In this document: piece by piece, positions 1-11,000 of the stretch | How the letters are laid out: every line of letters begins with the position of its first letter | Numbering within the stretch: the stretch's first letter is position 1 | From: Chara braunii | Taxonomy: Eukaryota > Streptophyta > Charophyceae > Charales > Characeae | DNA: 39,636 nt | NCBI GenBank assembly: GCA_003427395.1 | Contig: BFEA01000507.1 | Coordinates: 665,129-704,764 of the forward strand | Direction of reading: 5' to 3' | Made by a program: the position numbers and the translations under genes | The notes under the pieces: model-generated | Database searches by the model: none | What the model was told of the DNA's origin: nothing | Seen by the model: only the letters and a program-made list of their open reading frames with translations

Positions 1-390
1 CCTCCCCCTCCCCTTTCCCACTATGGTGAATCTCCCGCATGAAGCAGTTACTGCGCACGCCCCGTAGTTACTGCCACTCCTCTTGATTTGGAGGCAACTG
101 CTTTGGTTGGCAGATTTCGGACTCCTGGACTTCAATTTTCGAGTCTTTTTCAATAGCAATTCACCATAGTGAGAATGGTGAATCCCCACCACAGTGGGAA
201 GGGGGAGAGGGGCGTGCCGGCGGGGGAATATTCCCTCCGCTGTGGTGAATCGCCGCCACAGTCTGAATCTTTCCGCGCCTCCCCTTCCCCCTCCCCCTCC
301 CCCCTTCCCACTGTGGTGCATCTCCCGCTGGAAACAGTTACTGCGCACACCCCTTCTCCTCCCCTTTATTTGGAGGTAACTGTTTCATAA
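1..390. repeat. Duplicated and inverted GGTGAAT/CAGTTACTGCGCAC repeat
   Basis: Positions 13-110 and 303-390 are direct copies (CACTATGGTGAATCTCCCGC against CACTGTGGTGCATCTCCCGC, each followed by CAGTTACTGCGCAC and TTTGGAGG). An inverted piece (ATTCACCATAGTG) lies at 159-171. This may be the edge of a terminal-repeat element cut by the window start. Confidence 0.55.
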
Positions 391-619
391 TATGCGGGGA
401 TTTCAACTGATGGTCTTCATTTATTTGAGATTTTTATGGCAACAATTTGGCGGCGGAGGGAGGGGGAGTTCACCACACTGTAATAGGAGGGGGGAAAAGA
501 GGGGGAAGAAAAAAAGGTATGTTCTCCGTCTGTTCCACCAATGATCATCATCCGTGGAACGATCGCTGAGAGGAGGCGACGGTAGTCCTTGCTACAACAT
601 TTCGTCACTAGAGCAGAGG

Positions 620-705
620 CTAAGTAACAGAGAGTAATGGAGAATAACGGAGACTAATGGAGAGAGTAACGGAAAGTAACGGGGAGAGTAACGGAGACTA
701 ACGGA
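620..705 (+). repeat. Degenerate TAACGGAGA tandem repeat
   Basis: Short units of AGTAACGGAGA and AATGGAGA type repeat about eight times. Confidence 0.6.
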
Positions 706-782
706 ATATGAGGGGGCCTAAAAGTCTGATCCAAAGGTTTAAAAGAATTCTTCTGCAAGGTTTTGTATGTCGGGCTAGACTT

Positions 783-1450
783 CAGTTTTCAGGAGTTGTG
801 GGTCTTCAGTTCCAGGGATTGTGGGACTTCAGTTCAAGGAACTGTGGGACTTCGGTACCAGGGACTGTGGGACAGTTCCAGGATCCACAGCCCCACTGGG
901 AAGATCCAAGGCTCCTCCGATTTCGTTATTGGCTGGGCCACGAGTTTCAAGCCCGTTGTCCACAAGTCTGATCCAAGGTCCAGGATGCCGTCCGATATCT
1001 GAACCAAGGTCCAGTTTCTGTTCCATTTCTGATCCAACGTCCACGATTCGTTCCGGTTTCTGATCCAAGGTCTAGGGTTATCAGGAACTATAGGTCTTCA
1101 GTTCCAGGGGCTGTGGGACTTCCGTTCCAGGGGCTGTGGGACTTCAGTTCCAGGGGCTGTGGGACTTCAGTTCTAGGGGCTGTGGGACTTCAGTTCCAGG
1201 GACTGTGGGACTTCAGTTCCAGGGGCTGTGGGACTTCAGTTCGAGGGAATGTGGGACTTCAGTTCCAGGGGCTGTGGGACAGTTCCAGGATCCACAGCCC
1301 CAATGGGAAGATCCAAGGCTCTTCCGATTTCGTTATTGGCTGGGCCACGAGTTTCAAGCCTGTTGTCCAGAAGTCTGATCCAAGGTCCAGGATCTGTTTT
1401 CATTTCTGATCCAAGGTCCACGATTCGTTCCGGTTTCTGATCCGAGGTCT
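783..1450 (+). repeat. 23-bp minisatellite in a higher-order duplication
   Basis: GGGACTTCAGTTCCAGGGGC-type 23-bp units occupy 783-865 and 1085-1278. Each array is followed by a longer shared segment (GGATCCACAGCCCC...CGTTATTGGCTGGGCCACGA) at about 863 and 1270, and by GATTCGTTCCGGTTTCTGAT at 1040 and 1420. The array plus segment is therefore duplicated at about 400 bp. Confidence 0.8.
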
Positions 1451-1740
1451 GGGGTTTGTGACTAGGCAGCGCCAAGTTGCACGAACCTAACCAGTTTTAC
1501 GCTCGGATTCGTTCTATCTTATATCTAGAACGGACACAGCAACATTGGGATCTGTGTGACCCTTCCAGTCTCCCGGATGCCTTCTGCAGGTCCAGTATCT
1601 CACAGTTACCCTTTTCCTTTTTTTCTTCTTCTTTTTCAACAGTATCTCACGGTTGGCTATCCAATAGCTGGGCTCTGTGACCAAGGTGGGACCCATCGAA
1701 CAGTGAGCTGTCCCAGCTGGTACGGTTTAGAGCTCTGATA

Positions 1741-2140
1741 CTGTCTTGAAACACCTGGTGCTGTCTGGAACCACCTGGCGCTGTCTGGAACCACCTGGTG
1801 CTGTCTGGAACCACCTGGTGCTGTCTGGAACCACCTGGTACCTGCTTGGAACCAACCGGTACTCTCTGGAACAAGCTGGCACTGGCTGGAACCAGGTTGT
1901 ATTGGCTGGAACTAGCTGGTACTGTCTGGAACCAGCAGGTGCTGTCTGCAACCAGCTGCTACTGGGTGGAAGCAGCTGGTACTGACTGGAGCAATGGATG
2001 CTGGCTAATACCAGCTGGTACTGGCTGGAACCAGCTGGTACCAGCTGGTACCTGTCAATGGCTGGCATTGAAATTGAGACCCGCTGGTGCCAAACCGAAC
2101 CACTTGGTGCTGAAACTGGTCGACTGGTACTGACATCGGA
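1741..2140 (+). repeat. 20-bp minisatellite GGTGCTGTCTGGAACCACCT
   Basis: About twenty units, nearly perfect at 1750-1840 and progressively diverged to the right, where CCAGCTGGTACTGGCTGGAA predominates. Open frames here in several phases are by-products of the repeat. Confidence 0.85.
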
Positions 2141-2183
2141 CAACTGTGGTACTGAATTGGTGCTTGCTATCGTCGTCCCCCAA

Positions 2184-2290
2184 CACATAACGCACCCTGA
2201 AAACGAACGTATACAAGCTGTATTTTCGTTTCGGTACATCCATAATCACGGTGTTTTTGTGTGGGGGGGAAGACGGTACTACTGAACCTC
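2184..2290 (+). repeat. Dispersed repeat CATAACGCACCCTGA, copy 1
   Basis: CATAACGCACCCTGAAAACG, then TACAAGCT, recurs at 16464 as CATAACGCACCCTGAGAACG, then TGTAAGCT. The similarity continues loosely to a GACGGTA motif about 90 bp on. Confidence 0.55.
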
Positions 2291-2711
2291 GACCTACCTT
2301 CTTTCTCCCTCAGTACCAGCTGCTTCCACCGACTCTGTGTTTCTTGCTATTTTCGTTGTAAAAGAACTCTGTGTTTCTTGCTATTTTCGTCTTGTGCTTG
2401 GTGCCGCGAATGTGGGATCACAGTCTAACCGACTCCTGTTCAAGTCTCAAGTTGATCGGTTGATTGGATTGGCTGATCATGTTGTGTATGTGTGTGTGTG
2501 TGTGTGTGAGAGAGAGAGGTTGTCTGTAACTGTGAGATTTGTGTTCCGGGTTGTCCTGTTGATCCTGACACTCGTGTTTTGGTTGTGTTGTGTGTTCTGC
2601 TCAGTTGTTGGAGGGAGCGCATTGAGAAAGTAGTGGTCATTGAACATCCGACCACACGTAGTTTGATGATTGGTTGAAACTTAAAAACGTTTATCTTAGG
2701 GGGAACTCAAG

Positions 2712-2798
2712 ATGGTGTGGTTTCAGTGCGAAGATTGTGGTGACAATTTGAAGAAACCGAAGCTTGCGGGTCATTTTAATTCCTGTTCTGCCAGCAAG
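2712..2798 (+). CDS. LYAR: LYAR exon 1 (start codon, first C2HC finger)
   Basis: Twenty-nine codons from ATG at 2712. It encodes the C-x2-C-x11-H-x3-C finger, ending in the residues SCSASK. The start is chosen because [10 protein letters not shown] is the usual beginning of plant LYAR homologues. The donor is AAG|GCAAGT, a GC-AG type donor with an otherwise ideal consensus, phase 0. A GT five or more bases on would break the join to exon 2. Confidence 0.9.
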
Positions 2799-4668
2799 GC
2801 AAGTTCGCCCTGCAAACAGCCTTTTCCTGAATTTTCCTGAATTTTCCTGAATTTTCCTGAATTTTCCTGAATTTTCCTGAATTTTCCTCATCTGTCCTGA
2901 CTTCATTGCAGGTCAGGGAGGGAACCCCTTCATCAAATCTATGAGACAGAAAGCGAAGAAGAAATAAAACTGCAAAATACCTACTGTAAGCTACGTGGCT
3001 CGCCCAGTCGTGCAAACCAGGCAAGGCGCCCGGGGGTTGCCTGCACGGGACACCATGTCCAGGCAAAAATCAGCCCTTTTCTTTTTTTTTTGGGTGAGGG
3101 TTCTCCACGCATGCGCAGAGGAGGAGCCTAAATCCGGGCTCCTTTCACTTTTCGAGTGTTGGCTCTCAAGGGTAGGGAAGGGGGGTATAAATTGATTTTT
3201 TAGGGGCTAAACGGGTTTTAAAGGGGGTGCCCAACCCTGTCTATACCCCCTGGTTTTCAGAAGCCACCTCAAATTTGTGCTCAATTTGACACGAGCAAAA
3301 TAATCATGTAAAAATCTGGGAAAAAATAGACATTGGGAGGTTTACTGTTGCCCTGATTTCGGTACAGCCACTTCCCTGGCCGGATATCTGGACCTGGGCA
3401 GCCCAACTGACTAACAGAATTGACAAGAACGAGAAAAGGACAAAAAAAAAAAACCTTGAGAAAAACAACCTGCACCTGGTCGCCACAATGTTAATGATGG
3501 CCAGGTGCAGGTAGCATCTCTTTCTGAGGTTGTTTTGTGTGTGAAAGGATTTCACGCTGCAAACGCCCAAAGTCCTGCTTCAGGGTCCCAAATTGTCCCG
3601 GTCCCAGTTGCTCCCACTCCCAACCAGGCCCGGTAGGTAGAGTCCCAGGGAAAGGTCCGAAGGGTCCAGGGTCAAAATGTCATACATTAGGTCGGACCAG
3701 TCGCCAAATAGGTTGGTAGCTAGAAGTCCATCCGGTACCAACAAGAAAAGTCCGGAAGCTACCGGACCGACAATTGAAGCAGCAGGACAGGCCGTGGAAA
3801 GTCCGGAAGGTACCGGACCGACAATTGAAGCAGCAGGACAGGCCGCGGGTGACGGGTACCGGTCGGAAGCAGGCAAGTCCAGTCCAAGTCACTATTTATA
3901 GATACAGTGCAGCGAATTGGGCATTTGGTGGTGTGCTAGTTGCGGAAGCTCTGCAAGTTGCTTGTGCGATCACGCGACCTGGATAAGCCCCTGGAGGAAG
4001 GAAGAAGGCGCCTGGAGTGCTGCCATAGCTAGGGTTCGATGCTAGGGTTGGCGGCCATAGCCGCCGCAGGAAGAATGCAGTGTGAAGCGAGTCTATCCAG
4101 GATCGATCGTCAGGATAGATAGCGGGAGAGCCATTTGGGTAATCCTGATAAGTGGTCATTGTTTTGACATCACTGAAAGGACACTGTGCATTTTTTGTTG
4201 ATGAGTGGAGCAATGACCGTGTTGCCACAGTGCTTTAAATTTAAAGCACCACCACCACTATGCTTTCGTGACCTCCCAGGATTTGAGGAGGCCCTGATTT
4301 TTCCTGCGATGATCTGTGTGCTGCCTATGTACTGCTTATGTGCTAGCGTTCCTTATCTACCCATGCTGTACGACCCATGCACTACTTACGTGCCTGCCTC
4401 ACAGGATTTGATTAGACGCTAGCCATGGCCATGTTACCATTGTGGTTCATTCAAATGTAAAGACCACCACTATGGTTGCATGACCTCCAAGGATACTAGG
4501 CGGCATTAATTTTCCTTGGGATGGCGGCTGTGGTCCATAGAGGATTGCAGATACTGGTGGGCCTCACAACAGCTTTGTCAATCTGGAAAGATTTCTACCA
4601 CCGTAATTGTGTGTGTGTAATTGTACTCTTGCGTCAAAACGCTTGATTGCATAACCTGAAGGATTGGG

Positions 4669-4738
<70 letters not shown>

Positions 4739-7700
4739 ATGTTGTCTTTAGGTTTTGAATATTCAGCTTTCCTGTCTCGAGCTCCACTACAGCGTCATTG
4801 TAATCGTACTGTTATGCCGCAATGCTTGATTGCTTAACCTGAAGGATTCGGTCATGTGTGTGTGTGTGTGTGTGGTGCTTCATGTGTTGTGTATTCAGCT
4901 TTCTTGTATTGACTGTGGAGTTGTGTTCGACAAGCGCACGGTTCAGTTTCATACGTCATGTATTTCGGAGGTGGTAAGTGTACTTCACAATCAATAATAC
5001 CTTTTGACATCAAATGGTATGCATGCCCATTTGCAGATGTTGGTTGTGACTCTTCCGTGCGCACTCATTATCTGCCTATGGAACTGCTGTGTATTACCGA
5101 CAAAAAAATAATTACTGATGTTGTATAAAGTGGGCTGCTGTACTATGGATCGCCGATGCCTCTCGACAACCTTATCTATTCCTTCTTTATGATGACCCCT
5201 AGCTATTGACATTTGCAATGGTGCTCCACAAGAAATGTGCAATGTTCGATATATGCACCATACCCTCGGCGAGGATTCTACCTTCTGGATGATGGTGGCC
5301 GTTGATGAAACTCCCTCCACAAAGCCAACCTTGAGAGGGCGAGAGAACGTACCGTCATTCTGTCTGTATTTGGACCAAACTGCAGTCCACATGCAGCGAA
5401 AATGACAGTACGTTCTATTCGGGTAAGGACGGTAGTACTTCCATTGCTGTTGTGAACATAGTCCCTTTCCTCCTTTGCCTCTGAACTTACTACCTCACCA
5501 TTTTTTAGCCTCCTCCCTCCACTCTTCTGAACCTACCCCTCCCTCCCTCCGCTGTAGTGTGTCCTTCCCTTGTTCCGATAACCTACTCTCTCTCCCATCT
5601 TTGGAATGTCTCCACCGTTTCCCTTTCCAAACCGTACTCCCTGCCCGTACTATTTTAAAAATACTATTATCTTGCCTCATTCCTGTATCCTGAACTCCCA
5701 ACCTGCTCCCTCTCACTCTTCCGTACCTCCCTCTCCTATTTCTATCTCTCCTCCTTCCCACCTCCCTCTCTTCCTCACGTACCCCAAACCTACCTTGGCA
5801 CTTCAAATCCCTTTACTCCACTTCTTCGGGCGCACATTCGTGCGCCTCGCGGTTCCGGTCCGGCGGTCTGCCGCACGTGCGGAACAGCCCGGACGTCGTC
5901 CGCTTGCAAGTATGCTCCAATCCCTTCTCTCACCCTCCTCCTCACACACCTCCTCTCCTCATACCTGACTTGCCATAATCTCAGGAACTCCTCCGCTCTC
6001 GTGCTCTGAACCTCTCATTTACATGGAAGTTACATGGGACTTTCACTTCCATCACGCCCGCACTGTTTGCGTCTTGCCCATCACCTATCTGCCTTCTCTG
6101 CCAACCTCTCACAGTTGTCACCTCTTTCGGGCAAGTGGAGCTGCGCTGGGCAGAGTCTTGTCCACTCATTGTCTTCATGTTGTGTCTTCTGTCTATCAGA
6201 TCTGAATTAGTTTGCCGGTGCAATGTGTATGGGTGCGTAATACTGTGTATAATATACTATATAGTATATATTCATCTGTCCCTTTGTTCGTCTTGTCCGC
6301 ACTCTGTATGCCCCTTTGTTCGTCTTGTCCTCTCTCCATCCGATTCAGATTGACATGGATATGTTTATGACTGCGTACGTTGCATCCGTCCTTTTTGCAC
6401 GCTCTTGACCGCCTTTTTTTTTTTTTCTTCCTTTGCCTTTCTGCACACTTTTGACTTTTCAAACAAATTAAAAAAAAGATAAAATCGAATTCATTTCTTC
6501 CCCACTGGTTGCCTCATGACGTGTCTGCATGCAGGAGAAGTATGGACCGAAAGGTGACGGAAAGGTATCAACGAACACACCCAAAAGTGGTGCCCAGAAG
6601 AAACCAGCTGATGATGGAACCGACATAAGCGTGGGATTGTCGACCCATCCCCCCTGGAAATGCAGGTAGAGATCTCTACTCCTTGTGCAGATGGCTTCTC
6701 CATGCACACTGCTGTTCCATTCCCTTACCATTCTCCAAACTTTCAGTTGATGCCAAAGAGCTTTGGGGAAAAAAATAAAATAAAAGTTGTGAATGAGAGA
6801 CTGCATGGTGCTGTGTTGGTGTTGTGTTGGTGTTCTGTTGTTGTATTGGTGGTGTTGGTGTGGTGTTGTATTGGTGTTGTGTTGTGTTCCTGTGTTGTGC
6901 TGTGGTGTTGATGTAATGTTGTGCTGCTCTTGTGTTGTGTTGGTGTTTTGTTGGTCTTGTGTTTGGTGTTGTGTTCTGTTGGTATTCTGTTGGTGAGGTG
7001 TGTGGGTGTGGCGTTGTTGGTGTTTTGTCGGTGTTTTGTCGGTGTTTTGTCGGTGTTTTGTCGGTGTTTTGTCGGTGTTGTGTTTGGTGTGGTGTTGTTG
7101 AAACGGCCTTCTCAATCTCATCAGAGACGACTGACTGAGAGATCTGCAGCTTGGAACGGTCAGCAGTGAGGGTGATTGTGACGGTGGATAACAAAGATAG
7201 GAGTAACACCGTTGACTACTATAGTGAGAATGGCGGCATTGCTTTTTGTCATGATGATGTCTATCGCACTCGCAACAACATAATGAGCATAATTGTAGCA
7301 ACATTCTCTCCGTTGATGCTAGATCTGCTACTTAGTTAAGGTTCTTTGACAGTGCGATCTTCTACCTTTTTTTTATCCATGTGTTGTTTGAAAGTGTTTT
7401 AATCCCTATGCTTCTAGCTTTCCAAGGGCGCCCGGCCAGGCACGCCCGGCCGGGCACCCCGGGCATGAAAAAAATCCACTGAAATGTTTTTTGTTTTTTT
7501 TTTCGGTCTGTGGGGCCCTGCTGCACTCTCCTAATACTCCCCAAATCCGGCCTCATTGTTTTTTTTTCAGGCATATCGGTTTCAGTGTGTCGGGGGTGGG
7601 GGGTAGGGGAAGGGGGTGCAAGAGCGGGTAGATTAGGGGTTGTCCGTTTTGCAGGAGGGGGGAGGGAGGCTATGGAGGAGGAGGGAGGGAGACTGATAAG

Positions 7701-8029
7701 GAGGAGGAGGGGGGAGGGAGAGTACGGCAGAGGAAGGGAGATTGATGTGGAGGAAGAGAGAGGGAGCTATGGCGGAGGAGGAGAGAGGTAGAGTATGCGG
7801 AGGGAGGTTTACTGATGGAGGATGGGGGCAAGAGGGAGACTGTGGATGGAGGGCGGCTGATGCGGAGGGAGGAGATTGTGGAAGAAGGAGAAAGGGAGAC
7901 TATGTGGAGGGAGGGAGACTGATGGAGGAATAGGGAGGAGAGAGGGAACCGCTATGGCAGATCAAGGAGGTGAAAGAAGAAGCGCTATGGCCGAGCACGA
8001 ATAAGAAGAGGACGAAAGTAGTAGCAGTA

Positions 8030-8060
<31 letters not shown>

Positions 8061-11000
8061 AAGAAGAAGAAGAAGAAGAAGAAGAAGAAGGAAAGACGAA
8101 AAAAGAATAAAAAGAAGAAAACGAAGAACTGAAGAGAGTAAGAAGAGGAGGAAGAAGAAGATAAGGATGGCATGGAATGGACGGCCACAATTATGGTGTG
8201 GCTGGAGGACGATGACGATGGCACGGCAGGAGGGCGGCAGGGCAACGACGACGATGGCAAGGATGACCGCGGCACAGCGACGATGGTGAGGACAACGACG
8301 GCAAGGTGACGACAAACTAGCGTGGGGAGTAGTCCGGCGGAGGGTGCAGAGCCGCACGCGAAGTCCCGAGATTCGAAATCAAAATCTCGGGACTTCGGCG
8401 CCGTCGATCAATGCAGATCAACGGCCTAGGCGGGGGGGGGAAAAACATGAAATGGGGCCTACCGGACCCCGAAAAATTTTGCGGCCACCGCCAATTTTCT
8501 TTTTCCCCTCTGGGACATAGGTCCCTGGCGCAAAAAAAAAAAATTCCGCAGTTTTTGGGGGCGGCGCTGAGGGGGGCCGGGGGCCTGGCCGGGGGGGCCG
8601 CACGGCGGGGCACCCCGAGCGCCCTTCCGGGCGACCTGGGGTGGCCCGGGCGCCCGGGGTGGAAAGCTAGCTATGCTTATTATTATAGGGGTATTTGTGC
8701 ATGCTGAGTACTTTGTCGTTAATGATGATTAGTGATTTTTTTGGCAACTGAACTTGGGCGAGTATAGTGATTGACTAGTCGTCATTGTTGTTAGCGTTCA
8801 TCATTCACAACGGCGGTGGTTGTGAATGACATTGGGCCTCGCTCTGCTACTCACCGAATGTGCAAAAGGAAATGAAATCGCCGTTAAAATATGGAAAGAT
8901 ACACCACCATATTTTTTTGCCGTTTGTGCATGCGGTGAGTAGTGGAGCGAGGCCCACTGGTAACAATGGTACCTACCGTCAGTAGTGACATCATTAAACC
9001 GCAAGGACACGGCCCCAGCCTTGCAGAAAGTTTTTGTCGCCACAAGCAAAAATCGGGGGGCAGGCATCGGATTTTTTTCACTGCACCAGATTGACTGATG
9101 ACAGAGAGAATGCTGTCCTGCAGCACATCCGTTAAAATCAGTACGATACAGAGAAGATTAGCATGGCCTCTGCACAAGGATCATGACATAGGGAATGCTG
9201 AAGGGATAGTTTTTTTTCTCTCTCTCTTTGTTTTGGGAGTATTTGAACTTTGGGGATGGCAACTTTTTAATTGGAGGGATACGCACTTGCAAGGTTCTGA
9301 AAAGAAATAACTTGTTCATCCAGTAAGTAGTGAAACCATTGTGGATGCGTGAAATGGATAAGCATCAAAAAAATGGTGTAGTTGCTTTCTGACTTGCAAG
9401 CTTGCAGTGATGATAGGTCGACGGATGGTGATTTTGCTTTCTGACGTGCAGTGAGGATAGCTCGAGAGATGGTGATGTTGCTTTCTGACTTGCGAGCTGT
9501 TTCCAGCAGATTGGTCGAGTTTCGCCGAGAGATGAGGCGGGCGGGAGTCTGAGTTCTCAGACTATTTGCATTGAATGGAGATGAACTGAGTGTTTTTGTC
9601 GTTTGTCTGCCTTGATCGCTTCTTGGCGTTTTCCGTTTGTGGAATGTGGATTGGATTGGGGGCGAGGGAGGGGGGGAGGAGGGGGGGAGAGGGGAGGGAG
9701 GCCGGGAGATGTTTGTCTGTATGTGTCTGTGGGATACGGTGCCTGAAGCTTGTGTAATGTGAATACGACAAGCCAGGAGAATCTGCAGCTACACGCGGAG
9801 GGGAAAAAGCACCGTGCCAAGGCGAGAGCCGTGGCTCGGAAGGAAGCAGAGAACCAAGGGGCAGCATTGAAGAAGGGGAATGGTGATGGGGAGGCTCAGG
9901 GCGCAGCAGAAAAGGCAAAGGAGCCAACAAATGGAGTTGATGGGGGAGAGAATGGTCAGGAGTCAGAGAAGAGCAAGAAGAAGCGAGCCAGAGAGGAGGA
10001 GGAGGAAAGATCAGGTACAGGGGGAGTGAAAAAGACCACAGAAGAGAGTGAAAACCCGGCGGCTGGCGCAGGTGAGGAGAATGGGCAGAAAAAGAAGAAG
10101 AAGAAAAACAAGGAAAAGAGGGCGGAAGCTGACGGCACTGATGCAGGCGAGCCGATGAGAATAGATGGGAAAGAGGGAGATGTGGGCAGCAGCCGGGGTG
10201 TTGACGGTAGTGGAAGCAAGGATAAAAAAAGTAAGAAGAGTGAACAGGAGGAGACTGCTGGGAAGGATATTGGCAAAAAGGAGGAGGGTGGTGGGGAAGC
10301 TGGCGTGAAGTCTCCGGTGACAACTAAGGGTGGCGGTGAGATATCGCCAGAAACGAGCAACAAGAAGAAGAGGAAGAAGAGGAACAAGAGGAAGAAGCCA
10401 AGCTCCAATGAGGCTGAGGGTGACGACGAGAGCAACGGGCCAGCTGCTGTGAAGTCTCCAGTGGTGAATGGGGGCGGCGTTGAGATGTCGCCAGGAACAA
10501 GCAACAAGAAGAAAAGGAAGAAGAGGAACAAGAAAACGAAGCAGCCAAGCTCGAATGAGGCTGGGGGTGACGGCGAGAACAACGGCAAGAATGGCGGCGA
10601 GGCGCAGCAGGAGACGCCAGAGAAGAAAGACGATTCAACAAAGGGAACAGGGGATGCCAATGCTGATGCCAAGCAGAAAAAGGCGTCAGGCGCGGAGTTG
10701 GGAAAGCAAGGTTCTACTGAAAACGAGAAAGAGCTTGTCGAGGGTGACCGTCAGGAAGATGGTGAGCCAAAGAAGAAGAAACAAAGGAAGAAGAGGAGAA
10801 AAGGAGATGGCGATGGAACGGATGCAAAGGCGAAAGAGTCCATTGCGGAGCGAAGACCGGAAAATGGGCAAGCCAGTCAAGAGCCAGCCAAGCAAGCTGC
10901 GGCGGATAGGAGGAAAGACGGGAAAGGTGCGGAGCGGCCCCGTCTACTGAGCGAAGGCAAATGGCATGACGCCTTCAGGACGGCCTTCAAGAATGTGCGT

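Noticed and set aside
1727-2239. 170-codon repetitive protein on the minus strand
   Set aside because: The frame is produced by a 20-bp minisatellite read through; several frames are open at once, and no domain is present.
4020-4060. tRNA-like GGTTCGAT box
   Set aside because: There is no A box at the right distance and no acceptor stem could be formed.
6468-7304. 278-codon minus-strand gene rich in Thr, Gln, His and Asn
   Set aside because: It is the antisense of a GTGTTG minisatellite and of LYAR exon 3. It has no conserved motif.
9562-10672. Long minus-strand frames rich in Ser, Pro and Phe
   Set aside because: They are shadows of the purine-rich LYAR exon 4.
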